From: Actinoplanes xinjiangensis
GTDB taxonomy: Bacteria > Actinomycetota > Actinomycetes > Mycobacteriales > Micromonosporaceae
Length of the DNA: 64,000 nt
Assembly (NCBI RefSeq): GCF_003148685.1
Contig: NZ_QGGR01000001.1
Coordinates: 124,001 to 188,000, forward strand
Direction of reading: 5' to 3'
The position numbers and the translations under genes are program-made. Below, piece by piece: positions 35,653 to 43,725 of the stretch. Under the pieces are notes generated by a model that worked only from the letters and a program-made list of their open reading frames with translations, was not told where the DNA came from and made no database searches. Each line of letters starts with the position of its first letter. Within the stretch, counting starts at the first letter, position 1.

Positions 35653-36201
35653 ATGCGTACGCGACTCGCACTCACCCTGGCCACGCTGGTGCTGGCCGGC
35701 TGCTCCAGCCCGGCGAAGCAGGCCCCGCCCGAGGTCGCCACACTGGAGTCCCCCGGCAGCGCCCCTCCCTCCGCCGCGTCCCCGGCCGCGCCGGTGATCC
35801 GGCCCGACTCCACCGCCGCGGAGGTGTTCCGCATGCAGCAGCCGTGGTTCCGCTGCCTGAAGGGACACGACGTGCCGACCCGGGTGGTCGAGGGCGGGCT
35901 GCTCGATCTGGACGCCTCCGGCACGGTCAACGGGCGGATCCGGTCGGCGGAGCCGGACATGGAGAAGGCCTGCGGCGGTCTGCGGCCGGTGCTGGCGCCG
36001 GAACTCGACGAGGACCGCAACCCGTACTGGGCCGACGACGACGAGAACTACCACAAGTGCCTGGTCGAAGCCGGCTACGACTTCGTCAAGAAGGACGGCG
36101 AGTGGGTGCCCGGCCCCAGCTGGTACACCGACAGCAAGCCCCCGAACGAGAGTGTCGAACTGGGCTGCCAGGCCAAGGCCTTCGACGGCCGCAAGGGCTA
36201 A
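35653..36201 (+). CDS. lipoprotein with two two-cysteine modules, MacAB cassette
   Basis: A 182-residue lipoprotein with lipobox VLAGC (cysteine ~17) followed by a proline/serine linker. The mature part holds a first module WFRCLKGHDV ... MEKACGGLRPVL and a second YHKCLVEAGYDF ... LGCQAKAF. The same pattern, aromatic-x-x-C-L ... C-x-x-L/V-R-P, occurs twice in the lipoprotein at 59735 beside the other MacAB operon. It starts 29 bases after the permease and is probably the last gene of that operon. Function unknown; an extracellular accessory or sensor of the pump is the natural guess. Confidence 0.8.
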   Translation: MRTRLALTLATLVLAGCSSPAKQAPPEVATLESPGSAPPSAASPAAPVIRPDSTAAEVFRMQQPWFRCLKGHDVPTRVVEGGLLDLDASGTVNGRIRSAEPDMEKACGGLRPVLAPELDEDRNPYWADDDENYHKCLVEAGYDFVKKDGEWVPGPSWYTDSKPPNESVELGCQAKAFDGRKG

Positions 36202-36641
36202 CCGGCCAGGCTCTTGACGAACCGGGCCGAGGACGCGCAGATGTCGTCGTACCCGAGGAGCCGGTAGAACTCGTGGGTACGCGTCCGGTGCCGGCTGCTG
36301 GTGACCTCCATCTTCACGCAGCCGGCCGCCCGGGCCCGCTCCTCGACGGCGGTGACCAGCAGCCGGCCCACGCCCCGGCTGCGGTAGCGCTCGTCGACGA
36401 CCAGCGCCAGCAGCCGCCCGAGCCGGCCGTCGATCTCCAGCATCGGCATCACGTGCAGCGCCGCGACACCGGCCAGGACACCGTCGTCGTCGGCGCCGAG
36501 GAGCCGGCTCGCCGGGTCGTCCAGCCACAGGTCGAGTCGCCGGTGCACCGCCGCCCCGGTCGTCGGATACCCCAGCTGGCCCAGCAGTCCGGCCAGCTGG
36601 GGCGCGTCCGTCAGCCGGATCGGCCGCAGCTGTAGATCCAT
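36198..36641 (-). CDS. GNAT-family N-acetyltransferase
   Basis: A 147-residue acetyltransferase. It shows LQLRPIRLTDAPQLAGLLGQLGYP at the N-terminus, LALVVDERYRSRGVGRLLVTAV (acetyl-CoA loop R-x-x-G-V-G) and THEFYRLLGYDD near the end. ATG 36641 is taken because AGGA lies 9 bases upstream; ATG 36650 is possible. It overlaps the convergent lipoprotein gene by four bases. Substrate unknown. Confidence 0.87.
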   Translation of the reverse strand: MDLQLRPIRLTDAPQLAGLLGQLGYPTTGAAVHRRLDLWLDDPASRLLGADDDGVLAGVAALHVMPMLEIDGRLGRLLALVVDERYRSRGVGRLLVTAVEERARAAGCVKMEVTSSRHRTRTHEFYRLLGYDDICASSARFVKSLAG

Positions 36642-36783
36642 ACCGGGCATCCTGCCAAAGGCCCACCGGGTTCCCGGCATGCGCAACCGGATTGACGACG
36701 GTGAGCCGTGGCGAGGTATTCTGGCGGCCGGATTGACGTCGCTCGTCGATGGCCCGCGTGCGCCGCGAAGCACGTTCCGCATG

Positions 36784-36843
36784 ATTCTCGAACGCCTGAT
36801 TCCCGAACGCCTGATTCCCGAACGCCTGATTCCCGGACGCTGG
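36784..36843. repeat. 15-base tandem repeat, four copies
   Basis: ATTCCCGAACGCCTG or close variants occur at 36784-36798, 36799-36813, 36814-36828 and 36829-36843. The unit is a multiple of three and would encode a repeated pentapeptide in any frame, but no supported gene covers it. It lies 20 bases before the SpoU-type gene, so copy number could alter that gene's leader. Confidence 0.85.
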
Positions 36844-36863
36844 AGCGCTGCCGCCCCTTCCCG

Positions 36864-37382
36864 GTGAAACCCGCGATCCGGGTCCGGACCCCGCAGGAGA
36901 TCCGGTCGGCCCGCCGTCCACGCCGGCACCGGTGCTGGGGCCATCTCATCGCGGCGCCGCTGTGGCCGATGCACGGCTCCAATCTGGGTACTCTGCTGCG
37001 CACCTGCGACGCCGTCGGCGCCTGTCTCGCGGTGCCACCGTTCGGCTGGGTGGACGAAGCCCTCGCCCGGGGCAACACGCTGCGCCAGCCGGCCTGCGTG
37101 CATCGGGTCGGCAACCCACTGCGGTGGCTCGCCGCCGAACGGCAGGCGGGCGCGGCGGTCCTGGGGGTGGAACTCGCCGACGAGGCGGTCCGCCTCGGCG
37201 ACCTGCCCGCGGCCCGGCGCCGGACCGTCATGGTCCTCGGGCACGAGGCCACCGGCATCCCACCGGAGGCGCTCGACCTGCTCGACGGCGCGGTGGAGAT
37301 CCCGATGACCGGCACGGGCTCGAGCCTCAACGTCGCCGTCGCCGGCTCACTGGTGCTCTACCGGCTCGCCGGCCTGCTGTAG
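36864..37382 (+). CDS. SpoU/TrmH-family RNA 2'-O-methyltransferase
   Basis: A 172-residue SPOUT methyltransferase with the three motifs of the family: HGSNLGTLLRTCDAVGA (motif 1, catalytic-type Arg), TVMVLGHEATGIPPEAL (motif 2) and VEIPMTGTGSSLNVAVAGSL (motif 3, the knot forming the S-adenosylmethionine site). It methylates a ribose in tRNA or rRNA; which one cannot be told. GTG 36864 is chosen; the open frame continues upstream but through the 15-base repeats. It lacks the extra N-terminal RNA-binding domain of some rRNA enzymes. Confidence 0.88.
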   Translation: MKPAIRVRTPQEIRSARRPRRHRCWGHLIAAPLWPMHGSNLGTLLRTCDAVGACLAVPPFGWVDEALARGNTLRQPACVHRVGNPLRWLAAERQAGAAVLGVELADEAVRLGDLPAARRRTVMVLGHEATGIPPEALDLLDGAVEIPMTGTGSSLNVAVAGSLVLYRLAGLL

Positions 37383-37406
37383 CCACCGCCTCGAGGCCAC
37401 CACGGA

Positions 37407-37778
37407 TCAGGACGGGCCGTGCCCGCCGAACTCGATCTCCACCAGGGGGCTCCCGGCGATCCAGCTCTCCAGGCTGCCGCCCCAGTCCAGGGCCGGCACG
37501 ATCTCACCGAAGATGCGGGCCCGCTCCTCGGGGTCGGTCACCGGGCGTCCCCGTACCTCGAGATCCAGGTCGTGAAGGTGCAGGGTGAACGCGGGGTGCG
37601 CGACCACGTTGGCGTACCAGTCACGCGAACCGGGGCTGCCGGTCAGCCAGTACCGGCCGGCGGCCCGATAACGCCACGTCTCGATACGTCGCGGCTGCCC
37701 GCTCCGCCGCCCGATCGTGGTGATCTCCACGGTCCGCTGCCGATCCAGCGCCCGCCGCGCCTCGTCCGTCACCGTCAT
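37407..37778 (-). CDS. DDN-like nitroreductase/quinone-reductase family protein
   Basis: A 123-residue split-barrel protein of the deazaflavin-dependent (DDN, F420H2) family. It shows TVEITTIGRRSGQPRRIETW (cofactor phosphate-binding region), YWLTGSPGSRDWYANVVAHP and a C-terminal IFGEIVPALDW. In Mycobacterium relatives reduce quinones or activate nitroimidazoles with F420. ATG 37778 begins the conserved N-terminal helix. It converges with the SpoU gene. Confidence 0.85.
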   Translation of the reverse strand: MTVTDEARRALDRQRTVEITTIGRRSGQPRRIETWRYRAAGRYWLTGSPGSRDWYANVVAHPAFTLHLHDLDLEVRGRPVTDPEERARIFGEIVPALDWGGSLESWIAGSPLVEIEFGGHGPS

Positions 37779-37950
37779 GGCCCCATCCTGGAACCTCAAG
37801 CGGAGTTCAGGTCAAGGACCGGGCCGCCGACGTCGTACCGCATGCCGGGGCACTCGTCCCTCCGACGGCAGGCGACTCGGCCGGGGCCCTGGGGATGATG
37901 TTCGATGGCACACTCGCGGCAGATCGATCCGCATCCGCAGGGAGAGTTCC

Positions 37951-39429
37951 TTGAGACGTGCACTGCTGCTCCTGCTCGTGCTCGTCGCCGGTGGTGGGTG
38001 GCTGATCGCCGGGGCGGGCGGTGACCTGCGCCGGGAGCACGTCACCTCGGCCGGGGTGCCGCTCGACGTGGTACATCCGGCCGCCGACGGCCGACGGCCG
38101 GGTGTCGTCGTCGCGCACGGCTTCTCCGGGTCCGCGAAGCTGATGGCCCCGTTCGGTGACACCCTGGCGGCCCGCGGCTACACGGTCGTTCTGCTCGACT
38201 TCTCCGGCCACGGCGCCACCACACACCCGCTGCCGGACCAGACCGCGAGCACCGACGCCTCGACACGGGCCCTGCAGTCCGACCTGACCGCCGCGGTGAC
38301 CCGCCTACGTTCGCTGCCGGACGTCGACCCGGCCCGGATCGCGCTCGTCGGGCACTCGATGGGCGCCGGTGCCGTCACCCGGTACGCGGCCGCCCACCCC
38401 GACATCACCGCGACCGTGGCGATCTCCCTGCCGAACGCGGTCGTCGCCTCCGCCGAGCGCCCCGCGCGCCTGCTCACCGTGGTCGGCGCTCTGGAGTTCC
38501 CCGGCTTCCGGGAGGCCGCGACCACCGTCGCCGCCCAGCGCGCCGACCGGGAGCTCAAGGTCGTCGCCGGCGTCGAGCACATCACCGTCCTGTACGCCCC
38601 GGAGACCCATCGTGCGACCGTGGACTGGCTCGACCGGGCGCTCGGCGGCCCGTTCGACGACGACGCCGTCCCGTTCCCCGGCCGGCGCCTCGCCGGGGCC
38701 GCGCTGCTGGGGCTGGCCTTCCTGCTCGGCTTCTACCCGCTGGCCGCCCGGCTCGGCGAGCGACGGACGGCCCCGCCGAGGGCCCGCATCACCGTCACAG
38801 CGGTGGCCACCGGGGCGGCGGTGACGAGGGCCCGCATCACCGTCACGGCGGTGGCCACGGGGGCAGCGGTCGTCGGGGCGCTGACCGCCCGGCTCCTGCC
38901 CACCACCGCATTTCCGCTGGCGATCGGCGGATACGTCGCCGCCTATGCGGCCGTCACCGGGGTGTTGCTTCTGCTGTACGCGATCCGGCGCGGCCACCAC
39001 ACCCCGGAGAGACCCACCCACCCCCGGGTCCTGACGGTCGTCCCGTATGCGGTGGTCGCGATCGCCGTACCCGTGCATCTGGGGATGACCAACGCCCTGC
39101 CCGCCGGTGCCCGATGGTGGCTGCTGCCGATCATCTGGGCGGCCTTCGCCCTGCTGGCCTACGCCGCCGAGCGGGCCACCGGCGGGGACCCGGTCGCGCT
39201 GCTCGCCGTGGCCGCGGTATTCGTGACCGTCCTGGCCGCGGCGGCCCTCACCGGTCTCACCCACGGTTTCGTGGTCCTGGTCCTGGTGCCGCTGATCGGC
39301 CTGCTGCTCTGGCAGACACTGTGGAGCGTCTTCCTCAACCGCTTCGCCGTCCCCACCTGGGTGATCGCCCTGACCGGCTCGATCGTCGTGACCTGGCCCC
39401 TGGCAGTGACCCTGCCATTGACCGGCTGA
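37951..39429 (+). CDS. membrane alpha/beta-hydrolase
   Basis: A 492-residue protein. After a first membrane helix (~3-22), an extracellular alpha/beta hydrolase domain (~30-235) shows GVVVAHGFSGSAKLM, the nucleophile elbow GHSMGAGA and VAGVEHITV (likely catalytic His). About eight membrane helices fill the C-terminal half. TTG 37951 is chosen because GGGAGAG ends 4 bases before it; no ATG fits. The segment ARITVTAVATGAAV is duplicated in tandem (38778-38873). The substrate is unknown. Confidence 0.83.
   Translation: MRRALLLLLVLVAGGGWLIAGAGGDLRREHVTSAGVPLDVVHPAADGRRPGVVVAHGFSGSAKLMAPFGDTLAARGYTVVLLDFSGHGATTHPLPDQTASTDASTRALQSDLTAAVTRLRSLPDVDPARIALVGHSMGAGAVTRYAAAHPDITATVAISLPNAVVASAERPARLLTVVGALEFPGFREAATTVAAQRADRELKVVAGVEHITVLYAPETHRATVDWLDRALGGPFDDDAVPFPGRRLAGAALLGLAFLLGFYPLAARLGERRTAPPRARITVTAVATGAAVTRARITVTAVATGAAVVGALTARLLPTTAFPLAIGGYVAAYAAVTGVLLLLYAIRRGHHTPERPTHPRVLTVVPYAVVAIAVPVHLGMTNALPAGARWWLLPIIWAAFALLAYAAERATGGDPVALLAVAAVFVTVLAAAALTGLTHGFVVLVLVPLIGLLLWQTLWSVFLNRFAVPTWVIALTGSIVVTWPLAVTLPLTG
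38778..38873. repeat. 48-base tandem duplication inside the membrane hydrolase gene
   Basis: Copies at 38778-38825 and 38826-38873 are nearly identical and in phase. They duplicate a 16-residue segment (core ARITVTAVATGAAV) at the start of a membrane helix, changing the loop or helix length by 16 residues. The high identity suggests a recent slippage event. Confidence 0.9.
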
Positions 39430-39502
39430 CCAACCGATCGGGCCGCCGCTGGCAACCCTGCCGCTGGTCGGCTGATGAAGTATTCAGGGATATCGTCGTC
39501 GC

Positions 39503-40465
39503 ATGACGGATCAACGCCCCACGCTCGCCGATGTGGCCCGGGTCGCCGGGGTGTCGCGGGCGGCCGCCTCACGGGCGATCAACGGCACCTACGGTGCGTC
39601 CGAGGCGGTCCGCCGCCGGGTACGCGCGGTCGCCGCCGAGCTCGGTTTCGAGCCGCACCCGGTGGCCCGTGCGCTGGCGACCGGCCGGGCCGGTGCGGGC
39701 CGCCGGGAGCGCATCGAGGTGCTGATCGTCGACCCGGATCCGGAGGCGATGAGCACCAAGCCGTTCTACGGCCGGGTGCTGACCGGCGCGATGCGTGCGC
39801 TCGGCGACCGTGACATCGCCCTCGAGGTCCGGCGGGTCGCCACGCTGCCCGCCGACGACGGTGACGCGCCGTTCGGGCGGCTGCTGATCAACGTGCCGGG
39901 GGCCGCCGGAGCCGCCTTCGCACGCCGCGGCCGTACGGTGGCGCTGGGCCGTTCCGCCCCGGGTGTCATGTTCGTCGCCCCGGACAACGACGGTGGCGGT
40001 CATCAGGCCGCCGCCCATCTGGTGAACACCGGCCGCAAACGGATCGGCGCGGTCTTCGGCCCGCCCACCCCGTGTGCGGACGAGCGGAGGGCCGGGTTCA
40101 TGCGGGTGATGGCCGGAGCGGCCCGGCCGGTGGCCGTCGCCGACGGCGATTTCACCCGCGCCCGTGCCTATGCGGCGGCCCGGGAGCTGCTGGCCGGCGA
40201 ACCGCGGCTGGACGCGGTGTTCGCCTCCTGCGACGTCAGCGCGATGGGTGTGCTCCAGGCGCTCCGCGAGACGGGGCGGCGGGTGGCCGACGACGTCGCG
40301 GTGGTCGGTTTCGACGGCAGCGCCCTGGCCGAGGCGGCCGACCTGTCCTCGGTCTACATGCCTGTCGAGGACGAGGCGGCGTCCGCGGTCCACCACCTGC
40401 TCGACCCGGCCCTGCCGCCACCCGGCCGCCTCCCGACCCGGCTGACCGTCCGAGGCTCCAGCTAG
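39503..40465 (+). CDS. LacI-family transcriptional regulator
   Basis: A 320-residue repressor. The helix-turn-helix and hinge helix (TLADVARVAGVSRAAASRAING, then VAAELGFEPHPVARALA) are followed by a periplasmic-binding-like sensor (~70-315) with DAVFASCDVSAMGVLQAL and DVAVVGFDGSALAEAA. TATCGT (39491-39496) stands 6 bases before the ATG, so the message is probably leaderless. No sugar gene adjoins it, so its regulon is unclear. Its stop codon overlaps the start of a repeat element. Confidence 0.9.
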   Translation: MTDQRPTLADVARVAGVSRAAASRAINGTYGASEAVRRRVRAVAAELGFEPHPVARALATGRAGAGRRERIEVLIVDPDPEAMSTKPFYGRVLTGAMRALGDRDIALEVRRVATLPADDGDAPFGRLLINVPGAAGAAFARRGRTVALGRSAPGVMFVAPDNDGGGHQAAAHLVNTGRKRIGAVFGPPTPCADERRAGFMRVMAGAARPVAVADGDFTRARAYAAARELLAGEPRLDAVFASCDVSAMGVLQALRETGRRVADDVAVVGFDGSALAEAADLSSVYMPVEDEAASAVHHLLDPALPPPGRLPTRLTVRGSS

Positions 40466-40555
40466 AGCGCTTCCGCTCTCCAGGTCCCTGGCCCGCACCT
40501 CGATCATGTTGAGTTCCGCGATGACCGTGTGCCCGAATGCCACAAGATCGCGGGC
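40464..40555 (+). repeat. dispersed repeat family 2, copy 1
   Basis: It starts AGAGCGCTTCC over the LacI stop codon and ends CCACAAGATCGCGGGC. It aligns along its length with 40949-41035 (shared blocks AGAGCGCTTCC, CCGCGATGAC, CACAAGATC and GGGC), allowing small gaps. Both copies have the same orientation. It is non-coding. Confidence 0.75.
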
Positions 40556-40731
40556 GAACGGGGTCGGACCGGTTCCGAATGCTTCCCAGAAGACCTTCGG
40601 AGTCGGCGCCTACCCCGTCCTCCCGCCATCTCGTGGCTTTCCACCGCGCCGGATCTGCCCGCTTGATCAACCGGCTGCGGGACCGCACGGCACTGCTGCC
40701 GAACCGACCCGACCCGACCCGCGCTCGCCCG

Positions 40732-40767
40732 AGCTACAGCTACAGCTACAGCTACAGCTACAGCTAC
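40732..40767. repeat. hexanucleotide microsatellite, six AGCTAC units
   Basis: Six perfect copies of AGCTAC, followed by AAC. Perfect hexamer tracts of this length are uncommon in GC-rich genomes. It abuts palindromic repeat copy B. Confidence 0.95.
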
Positions 40768-40771
40768 AACG

Positions 40772-40914
40772 CGGTCACACACAGCGCGATCGTGCGACCC
40801 GGTCGTCGTGATGGCGACGACGGACGCTCACGTAAGGCCGATCGTGTGACCCCACCGCGGCGATACCGAGGGTCAGAGCCCACGATCGCCGATCGTGCGC
40901 TGCCGTCGTCGTCC
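40772..40914 (-). repeat. dispersed palindromic intergenic repeat, copy B
   Basis: Read on the minus strand it shows the block order of copy A (28464-28615): a GACGGCAGCGCACGATCGGC start, GCGATCGTG, then CACGATCGGCCTTACGTGAG and GCACGATCGCGCTGTGTGTG. The shared CACGATCGGCCTT block and overall spacing mark one family; the stems are less perfect than in copy A. Confidence 0.75.
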
Positions 40915-40948
40915 GGACGCCTGTCAGACCCCGGCCCCGAATTTCTCC

Positions 40949-41035
40949 AGAGCGCTTCCCGCGCCAAGGTCCACCCCTGGATCCTGGTCGAACCCCGCGA
41001 TGACGGGCATGCCGGAACCCCACAAGATCATGGGC
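40949..41035 (+). repeat. dispersed repeat family 2, copy 2
   Basis: It begins AGAGCGCTTCCC and ends CCACAAGATCATGGGC, aligning with copy 1 at 40464-40555. It lies 43 bases before the 3' end of the Lrp gene. Confidence 0.75.
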
Positions 41036-41078
41036 AGGGTGGCCGCGGCCGGAGGCGGGGGTCCGTGGCCGCCGGCTG

Positions 41079-41516
41079 TCAGGGGCTGGACTCCTCGAAG
41101 AGCAGGAGGGTTCGGGTAGTGACCACCCCCGGCATGCCCTGGATCTCGTCGAGGACCAGGTGCCGCAGTTCGGTGTTGTCGGCGACCCGGACCAGCAGGA
41201 TCACGTCGAAGTCGCCGCCGACCAGCCCGATGTGCACGACGCCGGGAAGTGCCCGCAGCCGGCCGAGGACCTCACGCCAGTTCGCCTGCTGGAGGTTGAG
41301 CGTCACGTAGGCGGCCGTGGTGAGCCCGGCCGCGACCGGGTCGACGTCGGCGTGGAAGCCGCGGATCACCCCGTCCCGCTGCAACCGCGCGACCCGGGCG
41401 TACGCGTTGGCGCGCGAGATGTGCAGCGTCTCGGCGAGCGTGCGCATGGACATCCGTCCGTCCCGGCCCAGCTCGGCGAGGATCCGCCGATCGGTGTCGT
41501 CGAGCACCCTGGCCAC
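41079..41516 (-). CDS. bkdR: Lrp/AsnC-family regulator, probably of the adjacent dehydrogenase operon
   Basis: A 145-residue regulator. The helix-turn-helix (DTDRRILAELGRDGRMSMRTLAETLHI, then NAYARVARLQRDGVI) is followed by a RAM domain (PGVVHIGLVGGDFDVILLV) that binds amino acids. The start is GTG 41516. It is divergent from the E1-alpha gene at 41648, the layout of BkdR regulators that control branched-chain keto-acid dehydrogenase genes; the symbol rests on that context. Confidence 0.85.
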   Translation of the reverse strand: MARVLDDTDRRILAELGRDGRMSMRTLAETLHISRANAYARVARLQRDGVIRGFHADVDPVAAGLTTAAYVTLNLQQANWREVLGRLRALPGVVHIGLVGGDFDVILLVRVADNTELRHLVLDEIQGMPGVVTTRTLLLFEESSP

Positions 41517-41550
41517 CTGTCTTCCCGGCCGGGCTCACGGCCGCCAACCA

Positions 41551-41602
41551 AAAGACGATCGGCTCTCGAACCGGGGCCGACGCGAAACAATATCTCGTCT
41601 TT
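41551..41602. promoter_or_regulatory. inverted AAAGACGA / TCGTCTTT pair between Lrp and the E1-alpha gene
   Basis: AAAGACGA (41551-41558) and TCGTCTTT (41595-41602) are perfect inverted copies with 36 bases between them, about 1.5 to 4 turns from each start. Lrp octamers commonly bind such spaced, AT-richer sites. Confidence 0.45.
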
Positions 41603-41647
41603 CCCGCGCCTATGGTGATCGTTTGGCAAGCTCGCCAGAATCCGTCC

Positions 41648-42739
41648 ATGACACGTGACGCAGCTCTCCTGCTGCCGTCCACGGAGCCGGTGACGCTCAT
41701 CGACCCGGACGGCCACCCCGTTCCGCACGTCGGCCACGATCTGCCCGACCCTCAGGCACTGGTACGCGCGTACGCTGCCCTGATCTCCGCCCGGCGCTTC
41801 AACGACCAGGCGAACGCCCTGGTCCGCCAGGGCAGACTGGCCGTCTATCCCTCCTCCCACGGACAGGAGGCCTGCCAGATCGCCTGCGTCCAGGTTCTCG
41901 ACGACGGCGACTGGCTGTTCCCCACCTACCGTGACAGCGCGGCGATCGTGGCCCGCGGTGTCGATCCGGTGCAGGCGCTGACGCTGCTGCGCGGCGACTG
42001 GCACAGCGGCTACGACCCGCACGCCACCAAGGTCGCGCCGCAGGCGACTCCGCTGGCCACGCATCTGCTGCACGCGGTCGGGGTGGCGCATGCCGCCCGG
42101 CTGCGGGGCGAGCCGACCGTGGTGATGGCGGTCTGCGGCGACGGCGCGACCAGCGAGGGCGACTTCCACGAGGCGCTCAACTTCGCGGCGGTCTTCCGTA
42201 CCCCCGTGGTCTTCTTCATCCAGAACAACGAGTATGCGATCTCGGTGCCGCTGGCCCGCCAGACCGCGGCGCCGTCGCTGGCGCACAAGGGCATCGGGTA
42301 TGGCGTGCCCGGCGAACGGGTCGACGGTAACGACGTCGCCGCCCTGCTGAAGGTGCTCGGCGCCGCCGTGGCGCGGGCGCGTGCCGGTGAGGGCCCGCAG
42401 TTGATCGAGGCGCACACCTATCGGGTGCAGGCGCACACGAACGCCGACGATCCGGGCCGTTACCGGTCCGCCGACGAGGTCACCCCGTGGCTGGCCCGCG
42501 ATCCGATCATGCGGTTGGAGACCTATCTGCGGGGGCGCGGGCTTCTCGACGATCAGGACGTGCGGGGGTACGCCGAGCAGGCCGAGCAGGCGGCCGGGCG
42601 GATGCGCGCCGGACTGGGTGAGGAGACGTCGGCCGACTACCGGGACCTGTTCACCCACGTGTACGCCGAACCCACCCCCCAGCTGCGTGAGCAGCAGGCC
42701 CTCGTCGCCGACGAGCTGTCGCGTGAGGAGGAGCGCTGA
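41648..42739 (+). CDS. bkdA: 2-oxoacid dehydrogenase E1 component, alpha subunit
   Basis: A 363-residue thiamine-diphosphate enzyme subunit. It shows SSHGQEACQIACVQVL, the FPTYRDSAAIVARG phosphorylation-loop region and the cofactor motif GDGATSEGDFHEALNFAAVF ... NN. It decarboxylates a 2-oxo acid and passes the acyl group to E2. ATG 41648 begins the conserved region. Its stop overlaps the E1-beta ATG (TGATG). The divergent Lrp regulator favours branched-chain keto acids over pyruvate, but the sequence alone does not settle this. Confidence 0.9.
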   Translation: MTRDAALLLPSTEPVTLIDPDGHPVPHVGHDLPDPQALVRAYAALISARRFNDQANALVRQGRLAVYPSSHGQEACQIACVQVLDDGDWLFPTYRDSAAIVARGVDPVQALTLLRGDWHSGYDPHATKVAPQATPLATHLLHAVGVAHAARLRGEPTVVMAVCGDGATSEGDFHEALNFAAVFRTPVVFFIQNNEYAISVPLARQTAAPSLAHKGIGYGVPGERVDGNDVAALLKVLGAAVARARAGEGPQLIEAHTYRVQAHTNADDPGRYRSADEVTPWLARDPIMRLETYLRGRGLLDDQDVRGYAEQAEQAAGRMRAGLGEETSADYRDLFTHVYAEPTPQLREQQALVADELSREEER

Positions 42740-43725
42740 TGTCCGCGGAGAAGCTCACCATGGCCACCGCCCTCAACCGGGCGATGCGCGACGCCATGCA
42801 CGCCGACCCGACGGTGGTGGTCTTCGGTGAGGACGTCGGCCCGCTCGGCGGCGTCTTCCGGGTCACCGACGGACTGACCGCCGAGTTCGGGGAGCAGCGC
42901 TGCTTCGACACCCCGCTCGCCGAGTCCGGGATCCTCGGCATGGCGATCGGGATGGCGATGAACGGCATGCGCCCGGTCGTCGAGATGCAGTTCGACGCGT
43001 TCGCGTACCCGGCGTTCGAGCAGCTGGTGAGCCATGCGGCGAAGATGCGCAACCGCACCCGCGGGCGGGTCGAGGTGCCGCTGGTCATCCGGGTCCCCTA
43101 CGCCGGCGGCATCGGCGGGGTCGAGCACCACTGCGACTCGTCCGAGGCCTACTACGCGCACACTCCGGGGCTGCACGTCATCGCGCCGTCCGATCCCGCC
43201 GACGCGTACGGGCTGCTCCGCAAGGCCATCGAGTCCGCCGATCCGGTCGTCTTCCTGGAGCCGAAGAAGCTCTACTTCTCCCGGTCCGAGGCCGACCTCA
43301 CCGCGCCGGTCCCGCCGATCGGCAGGGCCGTGGTGCGCCGGCCGGGCACCGACGCCACCCTGATCGCCTACGGCCCGGCCGTGCCGGTCGCCCTGGAAGC
43401 CGCCGAGGCGGCCGCGCAGGAGGGCCGCAGCCTCCAGGTCGTCGACCTGCGGTCGATCGTGCCGTTCGACGACGAGACGGTGTGCGCGGCCGTCCGTTCC
43501 ACCGGGCGGGCCGTCGTCGTCGCCGAGGCCGCCGGGTTCGCCAGCGTGTCCTCCGAGGTCGTCGCCCGGGTGACCGAACGCTGCTTCCACTCGCTGCACG
43601 CCCCGATCCGGCGGGTCACCGGCTTCGACATCCCCTATCCGCCGCCGAAGCTGGAGCACGTCCACCTTCCGTCGGTGGACCGCATCCTCGACGCCGTCGA
43701 CGAGTTGCAGTGGGAGTACGCGTGA
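42739..43725 (+). CDS. bkdB: 2-oxoacid dehydrogenase E1 component, beta subunit
   Basis: A 328-residue transketolase-like partner of E1-alpha. It shows VVFGEDVGPLGGVFRVTDGL, FDTPLAESGILGMAIGMAMNGMRP, EMQFDAFAYPAFEQLVSHAA and a C-terminal domain with VVDLRSIVPFD. The conserved E of FGEDV and the active-site HH (GVEHHCDSSEAYYAHTPGL) are present. It is translationally coupled to E1-alpha and overlaps the E2 gene start (GTGA). Confidence 0.93.
   Translation: MSAEKLTMATALNRAMRDAMHADPTVVVFGEDVGPLGGVFRVTDGLTAEFGEQRCFDTPLAESGILGMAIGMAMNGMRPVVEMQFDAFAYPAFEQLVSHAAKMRNRTRGRVEVPLVIRVPYAGGIGGVEHHCDSSEAYYAHTPGLHVIAPSDPADAYGLLRKAIESADPVVFLEPKKLYFSRSEADLTAPVPPIGRAVVRRPGTDATLIAYGPAVPVALEAAEAAAQEGRSLQVVDLRSIVPFDDETVCAAVRSTGRAVVVAEAAGFASVSSEVVARVTERCFHSLHAPIRRVTGFDIPYPPPKLEHVHLPSVDRILDAVDELQWEYA

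Larger units (their letters stand above)
40466..41078. other. 613-base non-coding gap made largely of repeats
   Basis: Between the LacI and Lrp genes lie, in order: repeat family 2 copy 1, about 175 bases without a recognised feature, a hexanucleotide tract, palindromic repeat copy B, and repeat family 2 copy 2. Open frames across the gap have repetitive translations and no family features. Confidence 0.75.

Noticed and set aside
36679..36867. Small protein with repeated ERLIP units
   Set aside because: The frame arises from the 15-base repeats; there is no ribosome-binding site or family support.
40732..40767. Coding Ser-Tyr or Leu-Gln repeat protein
   Set aside because: The hexamer gives repetitive translations in every frame, but the surrounding frames have no codon bias, start signal or family features.
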